Shown here: positions 17,073 to 26,118 of the stretch, piece after piece
How the letters are laid out: the number at the start of each line of letters is the position of its first letter
How positions within the stretch are numbered: position 1 is the stretch's first letter
Origin: Cacconaster sp033811195
GTDB lineage: Bacteria; Bacteroidota; Bacteroidia; Bacteroidales; UBA932
NCBI GenBank assembly: GCA_033811195.1
Contig: JAPXOZ010000002.1
Location: 89,248 to 153,247, forward strand
Direction: 5' to 3'
Length of the DNA stretch: 64,000 nucleotides
Program-made: the position numbers and the translations under genes
Notes under the pieces: generated by a model
Told to the model about the DNA's origin: nothing
Database searches by the model: none
Seen by the model: the letters and a program-made list of their open reading frames with translations, nothing else

Positions 17073-18084
17073 ATAGCTCCAACAACTCCTCTATCGATTT
17101 TGCTTTGTAACTTTCCCCATTCAGGAATGAAACGACAAATTCCGTAGATGAAATACATTGCACTGAAATAATCTTCTCAGTCGGAGCAATCGGAGCAAAG
17201 CCTTTGCGCTTGAGCGCATTTCCGGCCCAGAATGCACTTCGCTCCTCCCCGTCAATACCGACAAAATTTTTCGAAGGCACAGGGGATATTTTCCCCGAAT
17301 AGGAGTCGAAAACCACTCCCTTTTTCCCAAAGAAAGATTCCAATATCCCACTGAGAATTAAATCTTCCGGTGTACCGCAAACCATCGGAGCAGAGGCGTG
17401 ATTGTCCTTAGCGCCCCTCTCTTGAAGCCACAATTTATCTCCGAGCTGAATAGCTGAATCCAGATCGTGGGTGGAGAGCAGGATGCTTTTCTGCTGCTCT
17501 ATGGCCAACTTGCGCAAAAGTACCATTATCTCTATCCTGCTTGTGACATCAAGAAATGCGGTAGGTTCGTCTAGTATTATAATCGGACACTCCTGAGCCA
17601 GCACTTTAGCTATAAAGACTTTCTGGCGCTCTCCGTCGCTCAGCTCGGATACATAGGAAGAGGCCTTGTGTGCGATACCTACCGCTTCAAGAGCTTTTGA
17701 AATCGCATCATGGTCACTCTCTTTAAGCTGCCCGAAGATGCCTGTGTGCGGATATCTGCCGAGCGAGACCAGATCATAAACTGTAATGCCTCCTGCATAG
17801 GTCTTTTCGGTAAGCACTACACCGATAAGTGTGGAGAGATGGTGGTGGGAATAGCTTTTAAGAGGCGCTCCAAACACTGTCACACTACCGGTCAAGGGGG
17901 GTAGGAGGCCGCATAGAGTCTTGAGAAGAGTAGATTTGCCGGCACCGTTTAGACCTAACAGACAGGTAACTTCTCCGTTACGGAGTTCCATATCCAGCGA
18001 GTTGTGGATAACCTTGCGTCTGCCGCCCCTCAAAGAATATCCGATGGCTAATCCATGTGCCGATATGGTGATCTGCTGTTTCAT
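17053..18084 (-). CDS. btuD: Vitamin B12 ABC transporter ATPase (BtuD/FecE family) with C-terminal extension
   Basis: ATPase that powers import through the permease encoded just upstream. Walker A is LLGLNGAGKSTLLK (~42-55), the signature is LSDGERQKVFIAK (~143-155), and Walker B with the catalytic Glu is IIILDEPTAFLD (~163-174); a switch His is in LLSTHDLD. The family is usually ~255 aa; here a further ~90 residues follow, ending in SIEELLELFTNSSS, with no motif I recognise. It is the last gene of the riboswitch-controlled btu operon, one nucleotide after btuC. Substrate assignment to B12 rests on the riboswitch and the BtuG-like neighbour, since siderophore ATPases look the same. Confidence 0.88.
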   Translation of the reverse strand: MKQQITISAHGLAIGYSLRGGRRKVIHNSLDMELRNGEVTCLLGLNGAGKSTLLKTLCGLLPPLTGSVTVFGAPLKSYSHHHLSTLIGVVLTEKTYAGGITVYDLVSLGRYPHTGIFGQLKESDHDAISKALEAVGIAHKASSYVSELSDGERQKVFIAKVLAQECPIIILDEPTAFLDVTSRIEIMVLLRKLAIEQQKSILLSTHDLDSAIQLGDKLWLQERGAKDNHASAPMVCGTPEDLILSGILESFFGKKGVVFDSYSGKISPVPSKNFVGIDGEERSAFWAGNALKRKGFAPIAPTEKIISVQCISSTEFVVSFLNGESYKAKSIEELLELFTNSSS

Positions 18085-18085
18085 C

Positions 18086-19096
18086 TCAATTGAAATACTG
18101 GATATTTCTTCGGTTTACAATTACATATATGATGACAGGTGCTCCTATAATTGGAGTGATGGCATTGAGCGGCAGTATGGAGTTGCTACCCGGTACTACT
18201 GTCAGCATATTGCATAGAAGCGCAACACAGGCACCTGCAAGTAGAGTAATGGGCAGCAGTTGTTTATGGTTGGATGTTCCGAGAAGTAGGCGCGCAATGT
18301 GAGGTACGGCCAGACCGATAAAGGAAATAGGGCCACAGAAAGCTGTAGTTGCTGCTGTTAGAATACCGGTGCAGAGAAGTATGGCGATGCGGACCCTCTT
18401 GACGCGCACACCCAGATTAGCAGCATAAGACTCGCCGAGCAGCAGCGCATTAAGGGGCTTAATCAGGAAAATGGAGCTTAGTAGCCCACCGGCTGCAAAT
18501 ACTATGAACCAGGGGAGTTTCTCCATTGAGACTCCGGTGAAGTCACCCATCCCCCAGAGTACAAATTGATGTACCTTGTCAGGAGAAGCGTGATAGTTGA
18601 GGATAGAGATTATCGAGGAGGCGAGATACCCCACCATTATACCTATAATAAGCAGCATCACACTGTTCTGCACTTTTCGTGAAAATCCAATTATGATGAG
18701 CAGTACAACTGACGCTCCTACAAATGCTGCGAGAATTGTAGAGAGATAGGTATTGAAAGAGAAATAAATCATCACAAGAGCTACACCGAGATAAGCTCCA
18801 TCGCTGATACCCAAAATAGAGGGTCCCGCAAGGGGGTTTTTGAAAAGAGTCTGTAGCAACAGTCCGCTCACTGCTAGGGAAGCTCCGGCAAAAAGAGCCG
18901 TTATGGTCTGGGGAAGTCTTGACTGCATCACAATCTGCACCCAAGTTTGACGCCCCTCAAATGTGCCGGCAAGAATTTCCAATACGGAACCTATCGGTAT
19001 TCTGACAGCACCATAGAGCAATCCGCCGCAGAATAACAGCAGCATAGCCACTCCCAGGCAGATATAGACTGTGATATGCTTCCTCCTTGCTTTCAT
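18086..19096 (-). CDS. btuC: Vitamin B12 ABC transporter permease (BtuC/FecCD family)
   Basis: FecCD-type permease of 336 aa with about ten hydrophobic segments. Typical landmarks are RLPQTITALFAGASLAVSGL (~60-79), NPLAGPSILGISDGA (~87-101) and GPISFIGLAVPHIARLLLG (~254-272), the last being the cytoplasmic coupling loop for the ATPase. It would form the inner-membrane channel for cobalamin with BtuD. Its start overlaps the btuF stop by 4 nt, showing translational coupling within the operon. Confidence 0.9.
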   Translation of the reverse strand: MKARRKHITVYICLGVAMLLLFCGGLLYGAVRIPIGSVLEILAGTFEGRQTWVQIVMQSRLPQTITALFAGASLAVSGLLLQTLFKNPLAGPSILGISDGAYLGVALVMIYFSFNTYLSTILAAFVGASVVLLIIIGFSRKVQNSVMLLIIGIMVGYLASSIISILNYHASPDKVHQFVLWGMGDFTGVSMEKLPWFIVFAAGGLLSSIFLIKPLNALLLGESYAANLGVRVKRVRIAILLCTGILTAATTAFCGPISFIGLAVPHIARLLLGTSNHKQLLPITLLAGACVALLCNMLTVVPGSNSILPLNAITPIIGAPVIIYVIVNRRNIQYFN

Positions 19097-20226
19097 TTCA
19101 TCGGGGCATAATATCTTAAAACATGTTCAGGTAGCAGTTCCGGATGGTAAATGAATATTAAATCTTCCAAGAGACGGTCTGGGTGAAGCGTGATATCGTC
19201 GTAATATGTGGTTCTTATGGTGTGGCAAATATAAATGTTCCTCTCTTTGAATGGTCTGAAGTTGCTATAAGGCTGATATTCATCTTTCAAAATATCATAC
19301 GTGTAATTATGTTTAGTATCATATTTGAAAAGCCATATATCCGCATCATATGCTCTGTCCAGAACGCTTTCAAATGTCTGATGTACACTCTCGCTGCCTT
19401 TGAAATCGCTAAAAATGTAATCGGCACCGGCGTCTGAGTGGATTGTGCCTATATAGCTTCCTCCTGCAGGAATGATCCAGGAGGCTCCATATTTTCTTTC
19501 AAGCAGGACACGGGGCCTATTTTCGCATTTTGACGCCAGGTTTTTCAGATAGTTGTAACGATCTCTTGTTGCATAGAAAATGGAGTCCGCTCTTGCTCCT
19601 GCTCCGAAAAGAAGACCATAAAAACGGCCCCATTCGGTCCGCCCTAAAGGGTGGTTTTCCATATAGTCGGCCGCTTCTACTATCGGAATGCCTATTTTTT
19701 CGGCTGCGCCGTAGCCACTGTTTTCGTAAGGAGATGCAATGATCAGTTCTGCATCCAGTTCGATGATTTTCTCAATATTGGGTGCTGTTGCAAGGCCTAT
19801 ATCGGCTATTCTGCCGTCGGCAATCCTTTCGAGAATGAGGCTATCGGTGACATATTGTATTTCACAGACTCCCTTAATGGCATCGATACAGCCCATTTGC
19901 ACCACCATTGAAGCATGGACAGAGGTGTAGAATACCGCTTTTTCAACCGGAGTCCTGATAAGAATGCCTTCGGGAAGAGAGTCTGGCAGGATTTTGTTTT
20001 TATCTACCAGCACATAGCGTCTAAGTGTCTTGAGGGTGTCCCAAGGATTGCGGACATTCACCAATGTCCAATCATCAAAACGGGATATTTCAAAGCCTTT
20101 GGCGTAATATACGCTGTCAGCTTTGAAATATCCCGTCTCGGCAGTCACTCCGCTCCTGCTTTTGCAGGAGCAGAGCGAAGCCATCAATATAATAAAAACA
20201 AAACCTATGAAGAATTGTCTGGTCAC
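19093..20226 (-). CDS. btuF: Vitamin B12-binding substrate protein (BtuF-like lipoprotein)
   Basis: Class III periplasmic-binding-protein fold (PF01497). A signal peptide with lipobox LCSC (Cys21) suggests inner-membrane anchoring. Typical elements are KAVFYTSVHASMVVQMGCID (~94-113), PNIEKIIELDAELIIASPY (~148-166) and a C-terminal lobe with FKERNIYICHTIRTTYYD. At 377 aa it is longer than E. coli BtuF (~266), as Bacteroidetes versions often are. It passes ligand to BtuC/BtuD encoded directly downstream. The substrate is inferred from the cobalamin riboswitch of the operon. Confidence 0.88.
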   Translation of the reverse strand: MTRQFFIGFVFIILMASLCSCKSRSGVTAETGYFKADSVYYAKGFEISRFDDWTLVNVRNPWDTLKTLRRYVLVDKNKILPDSLPEGILIRTPVEKAVFYTSVHASMVVQMGCIDAIKGVCEIQYVTDSLILERIADGRIADIGLATAPNIEKIIELDAELIIASPYENSGYGAAEKIGIPIVEAADYMENHPLGRTEWGRFYGLLFGAGARADSIFYATRDRYNYLKNLASKCENRPRVLLERKYGASWIIPAGGSYIGTIHSDAGADYIFSDFKGSESVHQTFESVLDRAYDADIWLFKYDTKHNYTYDILKDEYQPYSNFRPFKERNIYICHTIRTTYYDDITLHPDRLLEDLIFIYHPELLPEHVLRYYAPMK

Positions 20227-20228
20227 TG

Positions 20229-21350
20229 TTATTTATCTTTTTTGCCTCCGGCAGTTACGGGGCAAGCAGTGATGGGGTTGAGCCCACCGGTATCAAATGC
20301 GTGCTGCATATGTCCATAGGCGTTGATTACATACATCATTCCGTTGGTGGTATAATCGGAGGTGCCTAAATAAATAAGTGTAAGTAGTGTGTCGGCAGAA
20401 AGGGAGTAGGGATTTTCGATGTTTGTTCCATCTTGTATCAGCTTGCCGTAGATTTCTTTTTTGCTTGTATCGAAGATATAATAATCAGCTGTCAGCTGCC
20501 AATTTGCATCATAACTCGAGCTTACGAGATAGAGAGCATTGCCCGGACCTTTGGCAATAAATGTTGGTGTCAGGTCTGCCAGCTCGACTTTTTCTACAGA
20601 GTCGTTATTGGAGTTAACAATCTGGAGACAGGAGGGAACATCACCATAGTTACCCATTGATATTACGTAGAGGTAGCCTCTCGAGTCAGATTCCAGATAG
20701 ACCGGATTGTCTGCTACCGTAACTTCGTTCATCACATCCATGGTAACGGGGTTAATAACCGAGAGAGTCTTGCCGTAGTTGGGGAAGTTCATTCCGCCAG
20801 AATTGGCTACATAGAGTTTTTCGCCCGCAATTTTGATCTGCTCAGGGTTATCTCCAACCTTTGCAAGTGCAGATACTGTAAGGGATGTAGTGTCAATCTT
20901 GCCGGCATAACCCTCGTAAAAGGTGACATAGACACAACCTTCCCAAGTGGTGAAGTAACGGGGCGAAAGATTGGCTGATGAACCCTGTGCCTTAGTTTTT
21001 ATCTCTTTGATTACTTTACCATCAAGGTCGGTCACGAAAATGACACCGGAGTTGTACACAGCGATATAGATTTTGCTGCCGAAAGCAATCATATCTTGAG
21101 CGGTATCGCCAAGTTTTCTACCCCCATTGCTGCGTTCGAAGATGTTGTAGTTGAGCTCGTTTGTATAGGGATTGTAAGCGATTAAGTTGGCATCGTTTGA
21201 GCCAAAATTTCCGCTGTTGAGGATGTAGGTGCCGATAGTCATTAGAGGAATTTCCGGCTCCTTACCATTGTTGGGGTCAAGGCAGGAGGAGGATGACATA
21301 ATCAGTACTGCTCCTGCAATAATTGCGAGTCTGAGAAGTGTTCTTTTCAT
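20229..21350 (-). CDS. BtuG-like surface lipoprotein, YncE-type beta-propeller
   Basis: The signal peptide ends in SSSSC (Cys23). The mature part is built of repeated ~45-residue blades with the pattern LYVANSGG / LYVISMGNYGD / NALYLVSSS, fitting a seven-bladed propeller of the YncE/DUF5074 type. In Bacteroides the BtuG lipoprotein of this kind is known to bind cobalamin tightly on the cell surface and to sit on BtuB. Here the gene lies directly after btuB and before btuF under a cobalamin riboswitch, the same context. The BtuG name is inferred from fold and position. Confidence 0.8.
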   Translation of the reverse strand: MKRTLLRLAIIAGAVLIMSSSSCLDPNNGKEPEIPLMTIGTYILNSGNFGSNDANLIAYNPYTNELNYNIFERSNGGRKLGDTAQDMIAFGSKIYIAVYNSGVIFVTDLDGKVIKEIKTKAQGSSANLSPRYFTTWEGCVYVTFYEGYAGKIDTTSLTVSALAKVGDNPEQIKIAGEKLYVANSGGMNFPNYGKTLSVINPVTMDVMNEVTVADNPVYLESDSRGYLYVISMGNYGDVPSCLQIVNSNNDSVEKVELADLTPTFIAKGPGNALYLVSSSYDANWQLTADYYIFDTSKKEIYGKLIQDGTNIENPYSLSADTLLTLIYLGTSDYTTNGMMYVINAYGHMQHAFDTGGLNPITACPVTAGGKKDK

Positions 21351-21369
21351 TTTTCTATCTTTATTTGAT

Positions 21370-23391
21370 TTATATTTTAATTTTTAATGTAAGCCTGAAA
21401 TTGCGCCCGGGCATCGGGTAGTATTGTATAATATCGTACATTTTATTGGTAAAGTTAATGATTTCTCCCTGGAGTCGGAAAGCGACTCTAAGTAGGTTGA
21501 AGTCCCTGTAGGCGGAGATGGTATGCTCAGCGTAGCGTTTAATAAGGTTGCGTTCAACATTGAGAGGTAGTGCATATTTGTCTCCTACAAAGGAGATGAT
21601 GTAGCTTAGATTGACCCAGGGGTTGCTCCATGCAAGATTTGCTGCTCCCGAAATGCGTGGGGTGTAGGGAATCTGGTGCCGCCAGGTTTTGCTCTCCGGA
21701 TCTGAAATATCCACTGCATACTGGTATGAAGCGTTTGTTGAGATTGTGAGGCTTTGATTGCTACAAAGGCGGACCCTAGAAGTAAGGCTCAGGTCAGCTC
21801 CGGCTATCTGCACTTTACCGATGTTCATCATTTTCCATATAAAAAGAGTAGGTCTTGCCACAATCTTATCTTCCACACTGTTGTAGTAGCCATCCAAAGT
21901 GGCTGAGAGCCATCCGGACTCCTTTTTGCCGAGAGTGCCGCTCCAGGTTAGCCCTAGATTGTACTGGTCTGCACGCTCTGGCCTAAGTTTGGTGTTGCCG
22001 ACTCTTAAATAGTAGAGGTCATTGAAGGTGGGTGCGCGGTATCCCATTTTGTACGAGGCTCTGATTCGGAGATTGGTTGCCATGAAGGGCTTCCAGGAGA
22101 TGCTCAGAGCGGGAGAAAGGTTGTTTCTATCTGGCGCGGGATCACCTTTTTGCACCTTTTCTGTAATATATGTATTTGTAAGTGATGCTACGATGGTTAT
22201 AGAGGCCCCTTGATATTTTCCCGCAAGGGTAGTGAGTGAGTTCAGCCTTTCGGGAAATGGGCATTCGGGAATTGATGCATCCAGAGTATTGTAGAATAGG
22301 TCCTGGGCAAATGTCAATTCCACTCCCTTTGCCGGTTTAAAACGGGTAACTATCGAGCCATAATACTCCTGCTGAGTATAAAGGTCTTTTACAAATCCTA
22401 ATGGATATCGCTGACTTTCATCGTAATATTTGCTCCAGGCATAATTATATTTAAGTATCCCGTTTAAGTCCCATTTTTCGCCGAGGGCGGTATTATATGA
22501 AGCCTGAACAAAACCGTTTTTGTCCCACAAGCGCTCAAATGCATCCTGATTGTAAAGAACCACCGAACCGGGGAGTCCCCTTTCACCCGAAAGGCCGCTT
22601 GCCTTGAGTGAAAATTTACCGGAGGCGCCTATAGAGCCCCAGAGATTGATTTCCGCTCTTAGGGTATTGACATCGCTGTTATTTCTCAACAGATGCTCCA
22701 GTTCCCTGCCGTTATCAATGATGAAGGGATAATCGCCCTTGGAGGTTACCCAATCGGCATTCGCTCCGAGTGCCCAGTTGCTCCCGATTCTTTGCTCGAA
22801 TAGCAGGGAGGGGTTGTATGTGCCGAAGGAACCGACTCTCATACGTGCGGTAACATTAGTGCCGCACTCTTGGAATACAGGTACTGACGAGGTAATGTTG
22901 AGTGTGCCTGCAGAGGCAAACATCCTTGCGGACTTAAAAATTTCATCACTTTGGCCGATGGAGAGAGTGATCATCTCCACATTGTCCAGAGAAAATCTTC
23001 CAATGTCCACCTGGCCGCTCTGTATATCGGATACCGCAATGCCATCGTAAGAGACCGCCGTATGCTGAGCTCCAAGACTTCTGATGGAGACCGTCTTGAT
23101 GCCGCCTATCCCGCCATAGTCACGAATATTGACACCTGCGAGATTTTTAACAGCTTCGTGCAGTTCCTGTACTCCCAAACGCTCGATTGCTGTGCGATCC
23201 ACCACCTGTACCGGTGCGCTCTGAAGAGTGGGTGAGGGTTTGGCGACGGATGTGATGCGCGACTCCTCCAGTTGACGCACTACTACCGTGTCCCGCTTCT
23301 TATTTTGGGCAAAAAGAGTTGTCGGCAGCAGAGATAATGCCACCGCAAAAAGTGTTACAGCTTTGAAAAATGCCCTGAAGGAGTATTGCAT
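21370..23391 (-). CDS. btuB: TonB-dependent vitamin B12 receptor (BtuB-like)
   Basis: Outer-membrane receptor of 673 aa. The signal peptide ends near TTLFAQ (residue ~28), followed by a plug domain with QSAPVQVVDRTAIERLGVQELHEAV and VSIRSLGAQHTAVSYDG, then a 22-strand type barrel with aromatic girdle positions, finishing with NFRLTLKIKI. There is no CarboxypepD_reg N-terminal domain, unlike the two SusC/Oar-like receptors elsewhere in this window. It is the first gene of the operon and lies about 50 nt downstream of the cobalamin riboswitch, which fixes its likely substrate. Confidence 0.9.
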   Translation of the reverse strand: MQYSFRAFFKAVTLFAVALSLLPTTLFAQNKKRDTVVVRQLEESRITSVAKPSPTLQSAPVQVVDRTAIERLGVQELHEAVKNLAGVNIRDYGGIGGIKTVSIRSLGAQHTAVSYDGIAVSDIQSGQVDIGRFSLDNVEMITLSIGQSDEIFKSARMFASAGTLNITSSVPVFQECGTNVTARMRVGSFGTYNPSLLFEQRIGSNWALGANADWVTSKGDYPFIIDNGRELEHLLRNNSDVNTLRAEINLWGSIGASGKFSLKASGLSGERGLPGSVVLYNQDAFERLWDKNGFVQASYNTALGEKWDLNGILKYNYAWSKYYDESQRYPLGFVKDLYTQQEYYGSIVTRFKPAKGVELTFAQDLFYNTLDASIPECPFPERLNSLTTLAGKYQGASITIVASLTNTYITEKVQKGDPAPDRNNLSPALSISWKPFMATNLRIRASYKMGYRAPTFNDLYYLRVGNTKLRPERADQYNLGLTWSGTLGKKESGWLSATLDGYYNSVEDKIVARPTLFIWKMMNIGKVQIAGADLSLTSRVRLCSNQSLTISTNASYQYAVDISDPESKTWRHQIPYTPRISGAANLAWSNPWVNLSYIISFVGDKYALPLNVERNLIKRYAEHTISAYRDFNLLRVAFRLQGEIINFTNKMYDIIQYYPMPGRNFRLTLKIKI

Positions 23392-23440
23392 TTAAAAACA
23401 AATCATGAAATCCAAACCCGGGATTTCCAATTCAACAAAT

Positions 23441-23590
23441 AATCAAGGCAGGTCTTCTGACTTGTTCCTCCTTCGAGCTGCCTTCCCATCCGCAAAGGAC
23501 AGTGGCAAAGAATAGCTTAGGAATTACAGAACTCACAGCTACGGGTATAGTCCCGGATTCGCACCGGATTCCCTTTAGCCTCAATTACGA
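23441..23590 (-). ncRNA. Cobalamin (AdoCbl) riboswitch controlling the btu operon
   Basis: Read on the minus strand, the segment contains the full set of conserved boxes in order: AGGGAATCCGGTGCGAATCC, GGGACTATACCCGTAGCTG, the B12 box GCCACTG (plus-strand CAGTGGC at 23501-23507), GGGAAGG, and the closing AGTCAGAAGACCTGCC. Binding of adenosylcobalamin normally shuts down the downstream B12-uptake genes. A -7 box TACCTTTG (minus, 23593-23600) places the transcript start at the 5' edge of the aptamer. No terminator hairpin with a T-run is seen before btuB, so control may be at translation. Confidence 0.95.
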
Positions 23591-23592
23591 CG

Positions 23593-23600
23593 CAAAGGTA
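23593..23600 (-). promoter_or_regulatory. -7 box of the btu operon promoter
   Basis: TACCTTTG on the minus strand, directly upstream of the riboswitch. The -33 region is an A/T homopolymer tract without a clear TTTG. Confidence 0.65.
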
Positions 23601-23602
23601 TG

Positions 23603-23837
23603 AAGATTTTTTTTAAGAAAAAAAATAGTTGCGAGTTGCTTGGTACGCGGTGCTTCCAACTACATATCGTCAAGATCTAGGCATTTAGAATCAATGTGCC
23701 ATTTAAGCAGTAAATTTTACAGCGGTAAAATTTACCGCTGTTGAAAAGACAATAAATATTAATGAGACACTAAACTCCACACTACGCTTAATACTTGATA
23801 CTCAGAACTCCCCACTCACCAACCCCGCTCCCCGCAA
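23603..23837. other. Intergenic region between GH3 gene and btu promoter: nested inverted repeat and GT-rich repeat copy D
   Basis: No gene is seen here. CAGCGGTAAA (23720-23729) and TTTACCGCTG (23731-23740) form a perfect 10-bp inverted repeat around one A. A second half-sized palindrome GTAAATTTTAC lies at 23710-23720, so GTAAAWTTTAC occurs twice. Segments 23629-23655 (plus sense) and about 23770-23837 (minus sense, just after the GH3 stop) belong to the GT-rich repeat family, including GAGTTCTGAGTATCAAG read on the minus strand. Confidence 0.55.
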
Positions 23838-25355
23838 CTATATTCCTAGGATTTCATCCACGTAGCGGCGGTCGCTATAGAGACGGGGGACTTTGTTTTG
23901 GCCACCGATTTTGCCACGTGACTCCATCCAGCGATAGAATGTTCCCTTGGGGACAACCATAAGGTGGAGTCGCTCCATTGTCATAGTGTGGGTACGTTTG
24001 GCCTCATAGTCCGAATTTATGGAGCAGATGGCTTCATCCAGAGTGTCGGCAAAGGCTTCCACGTCTCGAGGTTCATTCTCAAACTCAATTACCCACTGGT
24101 GTGCCCCTTTTATCTTACTCTCCATAAAGATCGGGGCTACGGTAAAGTCACTTATCGTAGCATTGTGTTCTCTGCAGGCAGCTGCCAAAGCTGTGTTGGC
24201 ATTACCAATCATAAATTCCTCTCCAAAAGCATTGATAAAGAGTTGCGTCCTGCCGGAAATCACTACCTTGTGAGGAGTGAGCGATGTAAAGGTTACCACG
24301 TCGCCTATAAGATAGCGCCACAGACCTGACGTAGTGGAGATAATAACGGCGTAGGGTACATCGGTCTGCACCTCGTCCACCGTTAGCGTGGAGAGTGGTC
24401 GGTCGTTTTCCATTGCATCGGAGAGCTCCTTGAGAGTAGCGAATTCATAGAAGACTCCATTGTCTAGCGTCAGCAACATTGATTTGTCATCGGGATCATC
24501 CTGAAAGGCAAAATAACCCTCTGAGGCATTGTAATTCTCAAAATAACGCACCGAGCCTGGAGGAATAATGGCATCGTACTGTGCTCTGTAGGGCTCGAAA
24601 CTGATGCCTCCGTGCATAAATAATTCGAGATTTGGCCATACATCAGTTAACCAACGAACATTGTTGTATTCCATTACGCGGCGGAGCATAATGAGGTTCC
24701 AGGAGGGTACTCCGGCAAAGTTTGTCACATTAGCCTTACTGTATTTGCGGCAGATAATCTCCACCTTCTCGTGGAAATCAGGCATCATCGCTGTTTTTCT
24801 ATTCGGTATTCGTAATATTTCTGCTAAAGCGGGAGAGTTGCGAAGGAGTATAGCAGAGAGGTCGCCGCTGAAACTTCTGCCGCCTAAATCGGGTGCTACG
24901 CTACCTCCAAGAGTGAGACCCTTTCCGGAATAGATGCGTGTGTTGGGATAACGCTGTACATAGTTGGCAAGCATCCGCAGCATTCCGCCGTAATGACATT
25001 CCCTAAGATTGGTATGAGTTATGGGGATAAACTTGCTCTTGCCTGAGCTAGTACCTGAACTCTTTGCAAAAAAGTGGGTTTTTTCATTCCATAGCACATA
25101 ATTCTCACCGGAACGTAACCGTTCGATATAGGGGTAAAATGTATCATAGTCACGTACCGGCACCTGACGCTGGAAATTTCTGATTGAGTCTATCCTCGAA
25201 AAGCCGTGTTCTAAGCCGAAAGCGGTATCCGTACCTCCCTTTAGAAGAGTCGCAAACACCTCCATCTGTACCTCGAAGGGATGATTTCTAGTACGGTCAA
25301 GTCCCTTGAGCATCCCGTGCGCACAGGTCAAATATATTTTATTGATGAGTGACAT
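23838..25355 (-). CDS. GH3-family acyl-acid-amido synthetase-like protein
   Basis: The 505-residue protein matches the GH3 family, named from plant auxin-inducible proteins; plant members adenylate a carboxylic acid and join it to an amino acid. Visible ANL-type elements are FAKSSGTSSGKSKFIPIT (~93-110, phosphate-binding loop), YNASEGYFAFQ (~273-283), WRYLIGDVVTFTS (~346-358) and INAFGEEFM. Its acid and amine substrates in Bacteroidetes are unknown. It lies 25 nt downstream of recO on the same strand and has its own -7 box at the recO stop. Confidence 0.9.
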   Translation of the reverse strand: MSLINKIYLTCAHGMLKGLDRTRNHPFEVQMEVFATLLKGGTDTAFGLEHGFSRIDSIRNFQRQVPVRDYDTFYPYIERLRSGENYVLWNEKTHFFAKSSGTSSGKSKFIPITHTNLRECHYGGMLRMLANYVQRYPNTRIYSGKGLTLGGSVAPDLGGRSFSGDLSAILLRNSPALAEILRIPNRKTAMMPDFHEKVEIICRKYSKANVTNFAGVPSWNLIMLRRVMEYNNVRWLTDVWPNLELFMHGGISFEPYRAQYDAIIPPGSVRYFENYNASEGYFAFQDDPDDKSMLLTLDNGVFYEFATLKELSDAMENDRPLSTLTVDEVQTDVPYAVIISTTSGLWRYLIGDVVTFTSLTPHKVVISGRTQLFINAFGEEFMIGNANTALAAACREHNATISDFTVAPIFMESKIKGAHQWVIEFENEPRDVEAFADTLDEAICSINSDYEAKRTHTMTMERLHLMVVPKGTFYRWMESRGKIGGQNKVPRLYSDRRYVDEILGI

Positions 25356-25375
25356 TTATTATCAATAATTTTTGG

Positions 25376-25383
25376 CAAAGTTA
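25376..25383 (-). promoter_or_regulatory. -7 box for the GH3 gene overlapping the recO stop codon
   Basis: TAACTTTG on the minus strand; its first three bases TAA are the recO stop. The expected start is ~14 nt before the GH3 ATG. No convincing -33 element is seen. Confidence 0.5.
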
Positions 25384-26118
25384 TTCAAAAATAGCATGAA
25401 GTACCGCCAATGAGCGGATATTGATGGATGTATCAAGCCAGTAGCCGAGATACTTAAGCATCTGATCGCAAAAACTGTTCCTTGCCCGGGCATTTAAAGG
25501 GATTTTCAGCACTTTGTCCAGGTCTGCACTCAGAAGTTGGTGAAGAAGCAGGGAATCCTGTTCTGAAAATAGATAACTTGAGTCGTGAGAGGAATCCGGC
25601 GTGACAAATCTCGCAGAAATTATGTCAAACAACAGAGTCTGCTCCGAATAATTATCATGAGGTAAGAACCCCATTTGCCTGCAAAATCCAGTGAGGAATT
25701 TTAGATGAAAGTTTGCGCAATTGCCCTCCAGGGACTCCAGGGCAGATATCATACCTTTGAACCACTCAAAAAGTTCTTCGTCTCCGCTCTCTTCTCGGAG
25801 AGTACGGAAGATAACTTCACTAACAAAAAGTGCTATGGCACCCTTGCTGATATCGGTCCGTATGGAGTGGAGCTGGACTATGGGATGATATTCTCTTAGG
25901 TAGAGCAGTTTACTTTTGGTTGAAGTAGCAGTAACTACTTCCAATATTGCAAGGTTGTGAAAGTGAGCGATGACGGCATTGTTTTTGTTCTTTGTTATGC
26001 CGCGCAGATAGATGCCACGACGTCCGAGTCTGCTGTCGAGCACATGTGCTATAAGACCCGAATCGCCGTACTTGGTTAGATGAAGTACTATTGCCTGAGA
26101 TTTGCAGACAAGTGACAT
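25381..26118 (-). CDS. recO: DNA repair protein RecO
   Basis: RecFOR-pathway protein that anneals ssDNA and helps load RecA. The N-terminal OB fold has KSQAIVLHLTKYGDSGLIAHVLD (split over residues 6-28) and RGIYLRGITKNK; the helical C-terminal domain has LKFLTGFCRQMGFLPH. The cysteines that form a zinc site in some RecO proteins are not arranged as a cluster here. The length (245 aa) is normal. Its start lies 31 nt inside the end of rdgB, so the two are transcribed together and probably coupled. Confidence 0.9.
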   Translation of the reverse strand: MSLVCKSQAIVLHLTKYGDSGLIAHVLDSRLGRRGIYLRGITKNKNNAVIAHFHNLAILEVVTATSTKSKLLYLREYHPIVQLHSIRTDISKGAIALFVSEVIFRTLREESGDEELFEWFKGMISALESLEGNCANFHLKFLTGFCRQMGFLPHDNYSEQTLLFDIISARFVTPDSSHDSSYLFSEQDSLLLHQLLSADLDKVLKIPLNARARNSFCDQMLKYLGYWLDTSINIRSLAVLHAIFE

